Positions 8,304-17,172 are shown, counted from the stretch's first letter. The stretch is DNA of 64,000 nucleotides from Chryseobacterium sp. KACC 21268 (GCA_028736075.1 CP117875.1:1302001-1366000); one strand, 5' to 3'. Translations and numbers: made by a program. Notes: generated from the letters alone by a model not told the origin.

Positions 8304-9851
8304 TTATTTCTTAATTACTTTTTCTATAGTTGTTTTTCCTTCAGAAATAATTTGTATCAGGTATGTTCCTTTTTGCAAAGATTGTAAATTGATTTTAGTA
8401 AAATCATGAGTTTCTTCTAATATTTTTTTACCAGACAGATCTGTTAATATTATTTTATCAATTTTCTTCGCAGATTGTAAATATAAAATATCAGCAGTAG
8501 GATTTGGATAAAGAGTAAAAGATTTATTTTTAGACAAATCCTGTACATCTAAGTTATCTGCAGCTAATTTGACAACCCATACATCTGCACTCCCGTGGTA
8601 ATTCGAATTTGTTGTATCACCATCAGTGGAAGCTGTCCAGCCGGCTACAATATAACCACCATCATTAGTTTGCTGCAAACAATAAGATTGATCGTATTGT
8701 GAACCGCCTAAGGTTTTTTTCCATTTGATTGTCCCAAGACTATTAAGCTTTACAACCCAAAAATCGGCACCTCCATGATTTCCAGTTACATCGCCGTTAG
8801 TCGAAAAAGAGCGTCCTGTAAGAATATATTCTCCATCAGTTGTCTGGTGTATTTTATGCATCTCGTCGTAACTAGAACCACCTAATGTTTTTTGCCATTC
8901 TTTGGTACCGTTACTGCTGATTTTTAAGACCCAATAATCCATCCCGCCTTTAGAGCCTGTGACATCACCATTATTTGATTCTGTATTTCCACCAACAATA
9001 TAACCACCATCACTCGTTCTTTCTATGGAATAAGCAATATCGCTCCCTGTTCCGCCATATGTTTTTTGCCATTGTATAGATCCTGTATTATCTAATTTCA
9101 GAACCCAATAATCGTAATTACCTTTATTTTCTGTGACATCACCATCGTTAGAATATGTCCAGCCAGCAGCTATGTAACCTCCATCTGGAGTTTGTTGGAT
9201 ACTTTGTAAATAATCTGAATTGGTGCCTCCATATGTTTTTTGCCATTCAACATTTCCTGTATTGTTAAGTTTAATAATCCACCCGTTTACATCACCATCC
9301 ACATCAGAATCTGTAATATCACCGTCAAAAGAAGATGTCCAGCCAGCAACGATATAACCACCATCTGTAGTTTGATGTATATCTTCTACATATTCATAAT
9401 TATTCCCGCCAAATGTTTTTTGCCACTGAATCTCTCCAATACTACTAATTTTTATCACCCAAAAATCAAATCCATAATATCTCTTATCTGTTATATCTCC
9501 ATCAGTAGAGCCAGTCCAACCTCCAATGATGTATCCACCATCTGATGTTTGACGGATAGTATATGCTTCCTCAGAACCGGATCCTCCGAAGGCTTTTTGC
9601 CATTGTAAGCTTCCGTTGCTGCTAAGTTTTATCACCCATATATCATTATAAGCATGATGGCCAGTAACGTCTCCATCGTTGGATTGTGTATCACCAACAA
9701 TTATATATCCACCGTCAGACGTTTGTCTAATATCTTTCGCTTGATCATATTCGCTTCCTCCATAGGCTTTTTGCCATTGTATAGATGGAGACTGAGAAAA
9801 AATATTAATGGTAGAAAAAAAGGTAAGAAAAAAAAGTAATTTTGTTTTCAT
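8304..9851 (-). CDS. Secreted seven-repeat protein with type IX secretion C-terminal sorting domain
   Basis: The likely start is the Met opening MKTKLLFFLTFFSTINIFSQ, a signal peptide, 11 codons inside the longest frame; the product is 515 residues. Seven units of about 55-60 residues follow, each with a core like WQKTYGG, then QQTSDGGYIVAGWT, then DGDVT and DYWVLKL. Seven such blades suggest a beta-propeller (inference). The C-terminus has TLYPNPTADILYLQS and a lysine-rich end (TTIEKVIKK), the hallmark of a T9SS Por-secretion tail. The protein is therefore likely exported across the outer membrane and perhaps surface-attached. Acidic DGD loops may bind Ca2+. It stands alone, facing the end of the TolC gene. 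Confidence 0.88.
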   Translation of the reverse strand: MKTKLLFFLTFFSTINIFSQSPSIQWQKAYGGSEYDQAKDIRQTSDGGYIIVGDTQSNDGDVTGHHAYNDIWVIKLSSNGSLQWQKAFGGSGSEEAYTIRQTSDGGYIIGGWTGSTDGDITDKRYYGFDFWVIKISSIGEIQWQKTFGGNNYEYVEDIHQTTDGGYIVAGWTSSFDGDITDSDVDGDVNGWIIKLNNTGNVEWQKTYGGTNSDYLQSIQQTPDGGYIAAGWTYSNDGDVTENKGNYDYWVLKLDNTGSIQWQKTYGGTGSDIAYSIERTSDGGYIVGGNTESNNGDVTGSKGGMDYWVLKISSNGTKEWQKTLGGSSYDEMHKIHQTTDGEYILTGRSFSTNGDVTGNHGGADFWVVKLNSLGTIKWKKTLGGSQYDQSYCLQQTNDGGYIVAGWTASTDGDTTNSNYHGSADVWVVKLAADNLDVQDLSKNKSFTLYPNPTADILYLQSAKKIDKIILTDLSGKKILEETHDFTKINLQSLQKGTYLIQIISEGKTTIEKVIKK

Positions 9852-10175
9852 AGGTGTATAGTCTGTAAAAGTTTTATACCACAAATATAATTTATTAATC
9901 CGGGTTTATTTATGATTTGTAAATGTTTGATGTCAATATAAAGTAATGATATTGAGGGTGAAAATTTATATTTTATAATTTTTTGAAAATTTTTTAAAAT
10001 TGATCTGACAACGATAATGTTTCTTAATATTAAAGAGCAGGTTTGCAAAAAATTATATATTGATTCATGAAATTATTTAGAAAAAAAAATCGCATTTTTG
10101 CAAGCCTTATTTCCAAACTGAAGATGAAACGTATTGACGTTCCATTTGACCTTTAAAGAAAAATAGAATCCTCAA
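9852..10175. other. 324-bp divergent intergenic region, AT rich
   Basis: This region separates the T9SS-tail gene (minus) from topoisomerase III (plus). A TATATTTG promoter core on the minus strand lies at 9889-9882, about 30 bp from the ATG at 9851. On the plus strand CATTTTTG at 10093-10100 is a poorer match. I see no convincing gene; short frames here have no coding character. Confidence 0.4.
9882..9889 (-). promoter_or_regulatory. Candidate promoter core of the seven-repeat protein gene
   Basis: The minus strand reads TATATTTG, matching the Bacteroidota -7 consensus TAnnTTTG. No clear TTG element is seen at the usual upstream distance, so support is partial. Confidence 0.4.
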
Positions 10176-12275
10176 ATGAAACTTTGTATAGCCGAAAAAC
10201 CCAGCGTTGCCCGTGATATTGCCAAAGTTTTGGGAGCCAACAATCCCAAAAGCGGTTATATGGAGGGAAATGGCTATTGCGTCACCTGGACTTTCGGACA
10301 TCTTTGCACGCTGAAAGAACCGCAGGATTACGCACCACATTTCAAATCCTGGGATTTAATTTTCCTGCCCATCATTCCCAAACAATTCGGAATCAAACTG
10401 ATTGATAACAATGGCGTTGAGAAACAATTCAACACCATCGCAAAATTGGTGGAGGAATGTGATGAGGTCATCAATTGTGGTGATGCCGGGCAGGAGGGTG
10501 AATTGATTCAACGGTGGGTATTGCAAAAGGCAAAATGCGACAAACCGATGAAACGGCTGTGGATTTCGTCCTTGACGGAAGATTCCATCAAAGAAGGTTT
10601 TGAAAATTTGAAACCTGCGGAAGATTACAAAAATCTTTATCAGGCTGGAAATGCAAGAGCAATCGGCGACTGGCTTTTGGGAATCAATGCAACCAGATTA
10701 TTCACTAAAAAATTTGGAGGAAACAAAGCGGTTTTGTCAATTGGTCGAGTTCAAACGCCGACTTTGGCAATGCTCGTTCAGCGTCAAAAAGAAATTGATG
10801 CGTTTTCTCAGGAAGAATATTGGGAACTGAAAACCAAATACCGTGATGTGCTTTTCAGCGCTTCAATCGACCGATTAAAAACCTTTGAAAAAGCTGAAAA
10901 AGGTTTAGAATATCTCAAGAAAAATCAATTCGAAATTGTCTCTTTTGAAATCAAGGAAGGAAAAGAAAAGAATCCAAGATTATTCGATTTGACGGGACTT
11001 CAGGTGGAAGCCAATAAGAAATTTGGTTTCTCGGCGGAACATACGCTTAATTATATTCAAAGTCTGTACGAGAAAAAACACACGACTTATCCAAGAGTTG
11101 ATACGACTTACTTATCAGAAAACCTCTATCCAAAAATTGGTGGCATTCTGAAAAGTATGACTATTTATTCAGACTTGATTTCGCCGTTGCTCTCTCAACC
11201 AATTCCTAAAACTAAAGCGGTTTTTGATGATACGAAAGTGACGGACCACCACGCGATTATTCCGACAGAAATTCCGCCTTCATCAAATTTGAGTCGTGAG
11301 GAAAAATTAATTTATGACCTTGTCGCAAAACGATTTATCGCTGTTTTCTATCCGGAATGTAAAATTTCAAATACTTTAGTTGAAGGTCTGGTTGGTACAA
11401 TTCCGTTCAAAGCTTCCGGAAAACAAATCCTGGAACCAGGTTGGCGAGCGGTTTATGCGAAAGATAAAAAAGAAGAAAAGGACGAAAAAGATAAAGACGA
11501 GGAACAAACAATCCCCGAATTCGTAGCCGGCGAAAAAGGCGACCACGCACCATTGATTCATCAGGGAAAAACTTCGCCACCAAAACCTTACACGGAAGCA
11601 ACTTTGCTGAGAGCAATGGAAACCGCAGGAAAACAAGTGGAAGATGAAGAACTCCGCGAAATGCTGAAAAATAACGGCATCGGAAGACCTTCAACCCGAG
11701 CCAACATCATCGAAACTTTGTTCCGAAGAAAATACATCGAACGCAAAAAGAAAAATCTGGTAGCGACCTCGATTGGTATTAATTTGATTGACACCATCGA
11801 AGACGAAGTTCTCAAAAGCCCTGAACTCACGGGAGAATGGGAATCGAAACTTCGAAGAATCGAAAAAGGAGAGTACGAAGCGAACCAGTTCAAAGACGAA
11901 TTGATAGAAATGGTAACAGAATTGACCCGAAAAGTCATCAGTTCAAAAGGGAAAGTGATTAATTTTGAGGAAGAAAAACCTGCACCGCCAAAAGAAAAAG
12001 TGCCGAGAGTAAAAACCGAAATCATCTGGACGGAAACCCAATGTCCAAAGTGCAAAGCCAACAATTTGATGAAAGGAAAAACCGCCATCGGCTGTTCGGA
12101 TTTCAAAGCTTGTGGTTTCAAAGTTTCATTCGAAATATTAGGAAAAAAACTATCAGAAAAACAACTTCAGGATTTGATTCTTAAAAGCAAAACTTCAAAA
12201 CTGAAAGGTTTTACACAAGGTCAGGAAGAAGGCGTTTTGCTAATGAACGAAGATTTTTCTATCGCTTTAAAATAA
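10176..12275 (+). CDS. topB: DNA topoisomerase III (type IA)
   Basis: A 699-residue type IA topoisomerase that relaxes and decatenates DNA by cutting one strand. It opens with the Toprim motif MKLCIAEKPSVARDIAKVLG; acidic residues near 103-109 (DAGQEGE) complete the metal site. The catalytic tyrosine is Tyr305 in TTYPRVDTTYLS, and the central domain contains SIGRVQTPTLAMLV. Near the C-terminus one zinc ribbon is visible (CPKC ... C-x5-C, about 623-650). An acidic/lysine-rich linker near 430-445 is unusual but not disruptive. It is monocistronic and followed by a strong terminator. Bacteroidota often carry extra topB copies on conjugative elements, but nothing here suggests such an element. 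Confidence 0.95.
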   Translation: MKLCIAEKPSVARDIAKVLGANNPKSGYMEGNGYCVTWTFGHLCTLKEPQDYAPHFKSWDLIFLPIIPKQFGIKLIDNNGVEKQFNTIAKLVEECDEVINCGDAGQEGELIQRWVLQKAKCDKPMKRLWISSLTEDSIKEGFENLKPAEDYKNLYQAGNARAIGDWLLGINATRLFTKKFGGNKAVLSIGRVQTPTLAMLVQRQKEIDAFSQEEYWELKTKYRDVLFSASIDRLKTFEKAEKGLEYLKKNQFEIVSFEIKEGKEKNPRLFDLTGLQVEANKKFGFSAEHTLNYIQSLYEKKHTTYPRVDTTYLSENLYPKIGGILKSMTIYSDLISPLLSQPIPKTKAVFDDTKVTDHHAIIPTEIPPSSNLSREEKLIYDLVAKRFIAVFYPECKISNTLVEGLVGTIPFKASGKQILEPGWRAVYAKDKKEEKDEKDKDEEQTIPEFVAGEKGDHAPLIHQGKTSPPKPYTEATLLRAMETAGKQVEDEELREMLKNNGIGRPSTRANIIETLFRRKYIERKKKNLVATSIGINLIDTIEDEVLKSPELTGEWESKLRRIEKGEYEANQFKDELIEMVTELTRKVISSKGKVINFEEEKPAPPKEKVPRVKTEIIWTETQCPKCKANNLMKGKTAIGCSDFKACGFKVSFEILGKKLSEKQLQDLILKSKTSKLKGFTQGQEEGVLLMNEDFSIALK

Positions 12276-12282
12276 AATAGAA

Positions 12283-12315
12283 AAAACCCTTTCAGCTTCA
12301 ATCTGAAAGGGTTTT
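12283..12315. terminator. Rho-independent terminator between topB and the first GH28 gene
   Basis: AAAACCCTTTCAG (12283-12295) pairs with CTGAAAGGGTTTT (12303-12315), a 13-bp stem with A/T tails on both sides. It can serve both convergent genes. Confidence 0.9.
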
Positions 12316-12345
12316 GAAAATAACACCTTTAATAATTGTAAAAAA

Positions 12346-13833
12346 TTATTTCACAACAATTGCTTTCTTCAGATTACTATCGATTTTATAATCTGTACTG
12401 TTATTGATTTTCACATTTTCAAAAACGATATTGTTGGCATTTTTCCCAACAATTCCTTTTTTACTCGTGATATTCACGTTTTTAAAGAAAAGGTTCTCAA
12501 TCAATTTCTCAGGAAGTCCACTGAAACTGAAAGCCGTTTCCGCCGAAGAACAGTTGATATTACTCACATAAAAGTCGTGGAAATAAGGGACTTTGTCTCC
12601 AGAATGTTGCGCCTCTTCGCTTTCTTTCGTACTTCCAACTGGCGCATCTGCGTAGAACGTGTCAAAGAAAACAGCAGATTTCACAATGTTTTTCATCTCG
12701 ATATTATCAATGAAAATCTGACTCACATCGCCACCTCTTCCGGAGTTGCTTTTCACACGGATTCCGATGTCCGTTCCGTCAAAATTACAGTTCGAAACAA
12801 AAATATTTTTCATTCCGCCATCCGTATTACTTCCGATGACGAATCCGCCGTGACCCTCACCAACAGTACATTCTGCGATGATGACGTTTTGCAGATTCGC
12901 TTCGCCATTTTTCGGCGTTCCGCTGGATTTCATACAAATTCCGTCGTCGCCGGCGTTCACTTTTGTGTTGTAAATAATTACATTTTTAGAAGCACTAATG
13001 TCAATTCCGTCACCATTTTGAGCCCATTTCGGATTGTAAACGGTTGTGTTTCTGATGACAAGGTTTGTAATTTGTTTTGGATTGATGACAAATTTCGGTG
13101 AGTTTCGGAACGTTGGGCCATCAATCAAAAGATTCGTCACTTTGGAAAGCGTGAACATCATCGGTCTCAAGAAATGGTGCAACTGCTGGTACATATCAAT
13201 CGTAGCATTGGGCGTTTTCGCAATCACTTTTGCCAATTGTTCGCCATTTTTTGCCGACTCGCTAGGCCACCAGATTTTCCCGTCGTCGCTCAGCGTACTT
13301 CCTTTTTTCGCCAGCAATTCTTTCCATTGCGCATCCGTCGTTTTGAATTTCTTCACAGGACGCCAAGCTTCTCCTGCACCGTCGAAAATTCCTTTTCCGG
13401 TGAAGGAAACATCCTTCAAATTATTTCCCCAAATCGGAGCCGTCACTTCAAATTTCCCAGACGAAGTTTCTCTCATCGGAAATTGCTTGATATCACTGCT
13501 GAACTGCACGATTGCGCCTTCCTCCACGTGGAAATCGATTTTACTTTTCAGCTCGATTGGCCCCGTCAACCAAGTTCCAGCTGGCACAATCAATCTTCCG
13601 CCACCATTCGCGGAAATTGTCGTGATTGCTTTTTCGAACGCTTTGGTGTTCAGGGTTTTTCCATCAGCAACACCTCCAAAATCCTTGAAGTTGTAATCCT
13701 TTTCTGGAATATTAGGCAAAACCATTGCTCCAAATTTGAAAGGCGCTTTGTCGATGTAATATTGGATGTCATTTTTCTGAGCAGAAATGAGCGTTGCAAC
13801 AGAAAACGCAAGACCTATTAATAGTTTTTTCAT
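12346..13833 (-). CDS. Glycoside hydrolase family 28 (polygalacturonase-like), secreted
   Basis: A 495-residue protein with a signal peptide (MKKLLIGLAFSVATLISAQ), then the opening YNFKDFGGVADGKTLNTKAF of pectinase-type beta-helices. GH28 catalytic motifs are recognisable: NGD at 273-275 (for the usual NTD), DD at 296-297, GHG at 327-329 and RVK at 359-361 (for RIK). It should hydrolyse galacturonic-acid-containing glycosidic bonds in pectin, probably in the periplasm; exo versus endo action cannot be decided. No SusC/SusD pair is nearby, so it is not in a canonical polysaccharide utilisation locus. A LacI-type operator palindrome lies about 320 bp upstream. Confidence 0.9.
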   Translation of the reverse strand: MKKLLIGLAFSVATLISAQKNDIQYYIDKAPFKFGAMVLPNIPEKDYNFKDFGGVADGKTLNTKAFEKAITTISANGGGRLIVPAGTWLTGPIELKSKIDFHVEEGAIVQFSSDIKQFPMRETSSGKFEVTAPIWGNNLKDVSFTGKGIFDGAGEAWRPVKKFKTTDAQWKELLAKKGSTLSDDGKIWWPSESAKNGEQLAKVIAKTPNATIDMYQQLHHFLRPMMFTLSKVTNLLIDGPTFRNSPKFVINPKQITNLVIRNTTVYNPKWAQNGDGIDISASKNVIIYNTKVNAGDDGICMKSSGTPKNGEANLQNVIIAECTVGEGHGGFVIGSNTDGGMKNIFVSNCNFDGTDIGIRVKSNSGRGGDVSQIFIDNIEMKNIVKSAVFFDTFYADAPVGSTKESEEAQHSGDKVPYFHDFYVSNINCSSAETAFSFSGLPEKLIENLFFKNVNITSKKGIVGKNANNIVFENVKINNSTDYKIDSNLKKAIVVK

Positions 13834-13899
13834 TGTTTATTGATATGAGTTCTTTTGATTGATTATAAATGTTTTAGTTAAGTCAGTTCATTAATTATA

Positions 13900-13988
13900 A
13901 TTTGGGCAACTTTTCCGCCTTCCATTCCCGCTATTTTTGCCTTCGCTTTTCCCGCCACAAAAAATGAGCTCCATTCAAGTCGGGTTGC
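13900..13988. repeat. Dispersed intergenic element, copy A
   Basis: It begins ATTTGGGCAACTTTTCCGCC and ends GAGCTCCATTCAAGTCGGGT plus TGC. The same two ends, in the same orientation, occur at 55374-55493 around a different middle. It lies in the divergent gap between the GH28 gene and fabV. Confidence 0.7.
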
Positions 13989-14051
13989 GCTTCGCAAGGT
14001 TCAACGTTTGTCTATCAATCAAACTTTTCCCAAAGTATCGAATTTCCTTAA

Positions 14052-14086
14052 AAGCCTTGTCAAGGTTTCAAACCTTGACAAGGCTT
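14052..14086. repeat. Perfect 17-bp inverted repeat with one-base centre
   Basis: AAGCCTTGTCAAGGTTT (14052-14068) and AAACCTTGACAAGGCTT (14070-14086) are perfect reverse complements around a single C. Each arm also contains the smaller palindrome CCTTG-T/A-CAAGG. There is no T-run and the flanking genes are divergent, so it is probably a REP-like element or a binding site rather than a terminator. Confidence 0.75.
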
Positions 14087-14150
14087 AATGGTAGATTCGA
14101 CTTTTTATAACTTACCGACCGCAGTAAAATTAAAAAAAATAACAACCTGC

Positions 14151-14162
14151 GCAATCGATTGC
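14151..14162. promoter_or_regulatory. LacI-family type operator palindrome
   Basis: GCAATCGATTGC is a perfect 12-bp palindrome with the GCAAnCGnTTGC form and central CpG bound by LacI/GalR-family regulators (family knowledge). It lies 138 bp before the fabV start and about 320 bp before the GH28 start. A sugar-responsive repressor acting on the GH28 gene is the more natural reading; no lacI-type gene lies in the window. Confidence 0.5.
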
Positions 14163-14299
14163 ATAAAATAAAGATTCACATATTCGTAAAGTCTCATTAA
14201 TGCTAATCAAATTAAAATTTAATAAGTTCTTTTTAAACAAAAATTCCTCATTATTTGCTCAAATTTCTTTAATTTGCAATGCTAAAAATAATTTCAACA

Positions 14300-15502
14300 A
14301 TGATTATTCAACCAAGAACAAGAGGATTTATTTGCTTGACTGCGCATCCAGATGGAGCACTTCAAAGCGTAAAAAATCAAATAGAATATGTAAAGTCCAA
14401 AGGCGCTATCAAAAACGGGCCAAAAAAAGTTTTGGTAATCGGTGCTTCTACAGGTTTCGGACTTTCTTCCAGAATCACGGCGGCTTTCGGTTCCGATGCG
14501 GCAACAGTTGGTGTTTTCTTCGAGAAGCCAGCTTCTGAAGGTAAAATGGGAACTGCTGGCTGGTACAATTCGGCTGCTTTCGAAAAAGAAGCGCACGAAG
14601 CTGGACTTTATGCCAAAAGTATCAACGGCGATGCATTCTCAGACGACATAAAAAAACAAACGATTGAATTAATCAAAAAAGACCTTGGTCAGGTTGATTT
14701 GGTGGTTTACAGTTTGGCTTCTCCAAGAAGAACGCATCCAAAAACGGGCGTTGCACATTCATCTGTTCTTAAGCCAATCGGGAATTCTTACACCAACAAA
14801 ACGGTGGATTTTCACACAGGCGTAGTTTCTGATGTGACGATTGCTCCGGTTGAAAACGAAGAAGATATTCCAAACACTGTTGCCGTAATGGGTGGCGAAG
14901 ACTGGAAATTCTGGATGGAAGATTTGAAAGCGGCTGGCGTTTTGGCTGACGGTGTTCAAACGGTTGCCTATTCTTACATCGGCCCAGAATTGACTTTCCC
15001 AATCTACAGAAATGGAACCATCGGTCAAGCGAAAAACGACCTTGAAGCGACTGTGACTGTTCTAAATGATTTATTGAAAGACCTTAACGGAAAATCGTAT
15101 GTTTCTGTAAACAAAGCTTTGGTAACTCAGTCCAGTTCTGCGATTCCTGTAGTTCCATTGTATATTTCTCTACTTTACAAAGTGATGAAAGCGAAAGGAA
15201 CGCACGAAGGAACAATCGAGCAAATTCAAAGACTTTTTGCTGATAGATTATACACGGAAAATGGCGAAGTTCCTTTGGACGAAGCTGGTAGAATCCGAGT
15301 TGACGACTGGGAAATGGCGGAAGATGTACAGGCAGAAGTTGACAAATTGTGGAAGGAAACAACAACTGAAAACCTTTCTGAAATCAGTGATATCGCAGGT
15401 TACAGAAAAGAATTCTTCAACCTTTTCGGTTTCGAAGTGGACGGTATTGATTATGAGATAGATGCTAATGAGAATGTTCAAGTTCCAAGTATTGAGGCTT
15501 AA
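14300..15502 (+). CDS. fabV: Trans-2-enoyl-CoA / enoyl-ACP reductase FabV
   Basis: A 400-residue NADH-dependent enoyl reductase catalysing the last step of the fatty-acid elongation cycle. The start MIIQPRTRGFICLTAHP matches the conserved FabV N-terminus and is preferred to the ATG seven codons upstream. A nucleotide-binding segment VLVIGASTGFGLSSRI lies near 44-59 and the diagnostic Y-x8-K active site is Tyr236...Lys245 (IYRNGTIGQAK). FabV is longer than FabI and, in characterised species, poorly sensitive to triclosan. It is monocistronic with a strong terminator, far from other fab genes. No other enoyl reductase is in the window, so whether it is the only one in this organism is unknown. 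Confidence 0.95.
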   Translation: MIIQPRTRGFICLTAHPDGALQSVKNQIEYVKSKGAIKNGPKKVLVIGASTGFGLSSRITAAFGSDAATVGVFFEKPASEGKMGTAGWYNSAAFEKEAHEAGLYAKSINGDAFSDDIKKQTIELIKKDLGQVDLVVYSLASPRRTHPKTGVAHSSVLKPIGNSYTNKTVDFHTGVVSDVTIAPVENEEDIPNTVAVMGGEDWKFWMEDLKAAGVLADGVQTVAYSYIGPELTFPIYRNGTIGQAKNDLEATVTVLNDLLKDLNGKSYVSVNKALVTQSSSAIPVVPLYISLLYKVMKAKGTHEGTIEQIQRLFADRLYTENGEVPLDEAGRIRVDDWEMAEDVQAEVDKLWKETTTENLSEISDIAGYRKEFFNLFGFEVDGIDYEIDANENVQVPSIEA

Positions 15503-15556
15503 ATTTAGACTGAGAGATGAGAGACTATGAATAAGTCAATCATTTTAATTATAAAC

Positions 15557-15586
15557 AAAAACGGCTACTTTTTCAGTAGCCGTTTT
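15557..15586. terminator. Bidirectional terminator between fabV and the acyltransferase gene
   Basis: AAAACGGCTACT (15557-15568) pairs with AGTAGCCGTTTT (15575-15586), with A- and T-rich flanks. It abuts the stop codon of the minus-strand gene. Confidence 0.9.
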
Positions 15587-16378
15587 TTATTGTTGGGATT
15601 TTGATTCTTTCAGTTTGGTGTCGTAATCGTGTAGAATGTTGTGTTCGGGTGTTTGCTCGATGGCGTGCATTATTTTGTCCAGAATCTCGTTGGCCGACTC
15701 ATTATCATAATCAATATCCAAAGCAGGTTTGAACTCCAATGTTGGTTTTACGCCAGTGACTTTTATCTTCAGACCTTTCTTGTCAAATGCGCGCCGGAAA
15801 CCATTGATTTTAATGGGAATTACAGTTGGTCTTTGATTCTTTATCAATTTTGCAGTTCCTTTTCTCCCTTGTGCAAAAGCGGAAGTTGTACCTTGAGGAA
15901 ATGTTACGACCCAGCCATTATCTAAAGCCTTCATAATATTCTCAATTTCGCTCATATCTACCATTCGGTTGACATTTTTTCCTTCTGCGCGCCAAGTTCT
16001 CTTCACTGTCACAGCACCGGCAATTTTGAAAATTCTTGCCAACACACCTTTATTCATAGTTTCCTCTGCAGCAACGTAATAAAAGTCTACTTTTGGATTC
16101 AGAAGATAGACAGGATTTTTGATGGTGTTGTGAAAACCATTGTTCACAGCGCAAAAAGTATGATACATCGCAGCAACATCTGCAAAGTAAGTTTGATGAT
16201 TGGAAACGAAAAGCACATTGCTGTCTGGCAAATCGCCTAAGTTTTCCGTTCCCGTGATTTTCAGTTTGTTGAAACCGTTGAACCTCCTGTAGGAAACCAA
16301 TCCCAAAAGAAAAATGATAAACCTTTTTAAAACATAGATGTTTCCAAAAGAATCGGTAAAAATATTTTTTTTTGCCAT
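15587..16378 (-). CDS. Lysophospholipid acyltransferase family protein, PlsC-like
   Basis: A 263-residue membrane-associated acyltransferase expected to acylate a glycerophospholipid precursor. A hydrophobic stretch (about 18-30) precedes VSNHQTYFADV. The catalytic-type motif here is His61 and Asp67 spaced by five residues rather than the four of the standard HX4D. The second block reads FPQGTTS (160-166) where typical PlsC has FPEGTRS, so the usual Glu and Arg are replaced. The family resemblance is clear, but these changes may mean altered acceptor use. It faces fabV tail to tail. Confidence 0.78.
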   Translation of the reverse strand: MAKKNIFTDSFGNIYVLKRFIIFLLGLVSYRRFNGFNKLKITGTENLGDLPDSNVLFVSNHQTYFADVAAMYHTFCAVNNGFHNTIKNPVYLLNPKVDFYYVAAEETMNKGVLARIFKIAGAVTVKRTWRAEGKNVNRMVDMSEIENIMKALDNGWVVTFPQGTTSAFAQGRKGTAKLIKNQRPTVIPIKINGFRRAFDKKGLKIKVTGVKPTLEFKPALDIDYDNESANEILDKIMHAIEQTPEHNILHDYDTKLKESKSQQ

Positions 16379-16472
16379 TTATGCTTAAATAGATTTTAAA
16401 CTTAAAACCATTATTAATTTAATAAATTGATTAACCAATTTTCATTCCCAAAGCATAGGAATCTCTGCAAAA

Positions 16473-17102
16473 CTAAACATTTTTTAATAAGTTGCTGAAT
16501 TCGCTGAGTATCATAGAGGTAGCGCCCCAGATGATGTAGCCATTAAAATCGATGACTGGAACTTCCGCGCCATTGGTAGATGGCAAAACCATATTTTTTG
16601 GCTGGTCGGGAAGACTTAATAAAGAAGAAATCGGAAATTCTATCAATTCCACCGCTTCACTTTCTTGAAGGAAAAATTCCGGATTTTTTTTGGTGTAAGA
16701 AACAAAAGAGTGAACATAAAAATTACTTGGCGGAATGTAAATCGGGGACATTTCTCGGATGATTCTTACGTAATGTTCATCAATTCCTAACTCTTCGGAA
16801 GTTTCACGTTTTGCTGTGTGGGCAAAATCCAAATCTTCTTTTTCATTTTTTCCGCCAGGCAGAGAGATTTGTCCGCTGTGTCTGTCACGTTCATTTTGAG
16901 AGCGAACAATCAACGGGAAATGCCACTCGTTATTTTTTAGATAAAGTAAAATATTGACGGCCGCGAACTTTGGATTTCGTGTCAGAATATCTTCATAAGT
17001 AAAAATAGGACGATACGGCGGAGAATAGATTTTATGAGCGTTTTCGCCCAGCAATTCCGCACTTTTTATATCTCTGAGTAAATCTTTTCCAAAGGTCTGC
17101 AT
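16473..17102 (-). CDS. Nudix hydrolase, CoA pyrophosphatase (NudL-like)
   Basis: A 209-residue enzyme expected to hydrolyse CoA or related nucleoside diphosphates. The segment RDRHSGQISLPGGKNEKED matches the CoA-Nudix signature that precedes the Nudix box, and the box continues as AKRETSEELGI with the metal-binding REx2EE. The length is typical of the NudL group. The ATG at 17102 is only four bases from a TAnnTTTG core (17114-17107, minus strand), so the message may be leaderless. The neighbouring acyltransferase is 94 bp downstream and may be co-transcribed. Confidence 0.87.
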   Translation of the reverse strand: MQTFGKDLLRDIKSAELLGENAHKIYSPPYRPIFTYEDILTRNPKFAAVNILLYLKNNEWHFPLIVRSQNERDRHSGQISLPGGKNEKEDLDFAHTAKRETSEELGIDEHYVRIIREMSPIYIPPSNFYVHSFVSYTKKNPEFFLQESEAVELIEFPISSLLSLPDQPKNMVLPSTNGAEVPVIDFNGYIIWGATSMILSEFSNLLKNV

Positions 17103-17106
17103 ATCT

Positions 17107-17114
17107 CAAAGATA
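17107..17114 (-). promoter_or_regulatory. Promoter core abutting the Nudix start codon
   Basis: The minus strand reads TATCTTTG, an exact TAnnTTTG match. Its last base is four bases before the ATG at 17102. A TTTG lies about 25 bases further upstream, slightly beyond the usual spacing. Confidence 0.6.
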
Positions 17115-17172
17115 AGAAAAATATCAATAATTTTTATCGCAAAGTCACAAAATTAGTCTCAACCAAATCGGA

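Noticed and set aside
9848..10048. A 66-residue minus-strand frame upstream of the T9SS-tail gene.
   Set aside because: It lies in AT-rich intergenic DNA and overlaps the promoter core; no coding character.
10176..12275. Topoisomerase III as a marker of a conjugative element.
   Set aside because: No integrase, relaxase, tra or partition genes are nearby; the surrounding genes are ordinary chromosomal ones.
12577..13821. Three long plus-strand reading frames (174, 216 and 215 residues) opposite the GH28 gene.
   Set aside because: They lie wholly antisense to a gene with intact catalytic motifs, have unnatural composition and no family features.
14200..14538. A 112-residue plus-strand frame overlapping the start of fabV.
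   Set aside because: It is out of frame with fabV, Ser/Arg-rich and has no homology that I recognise.
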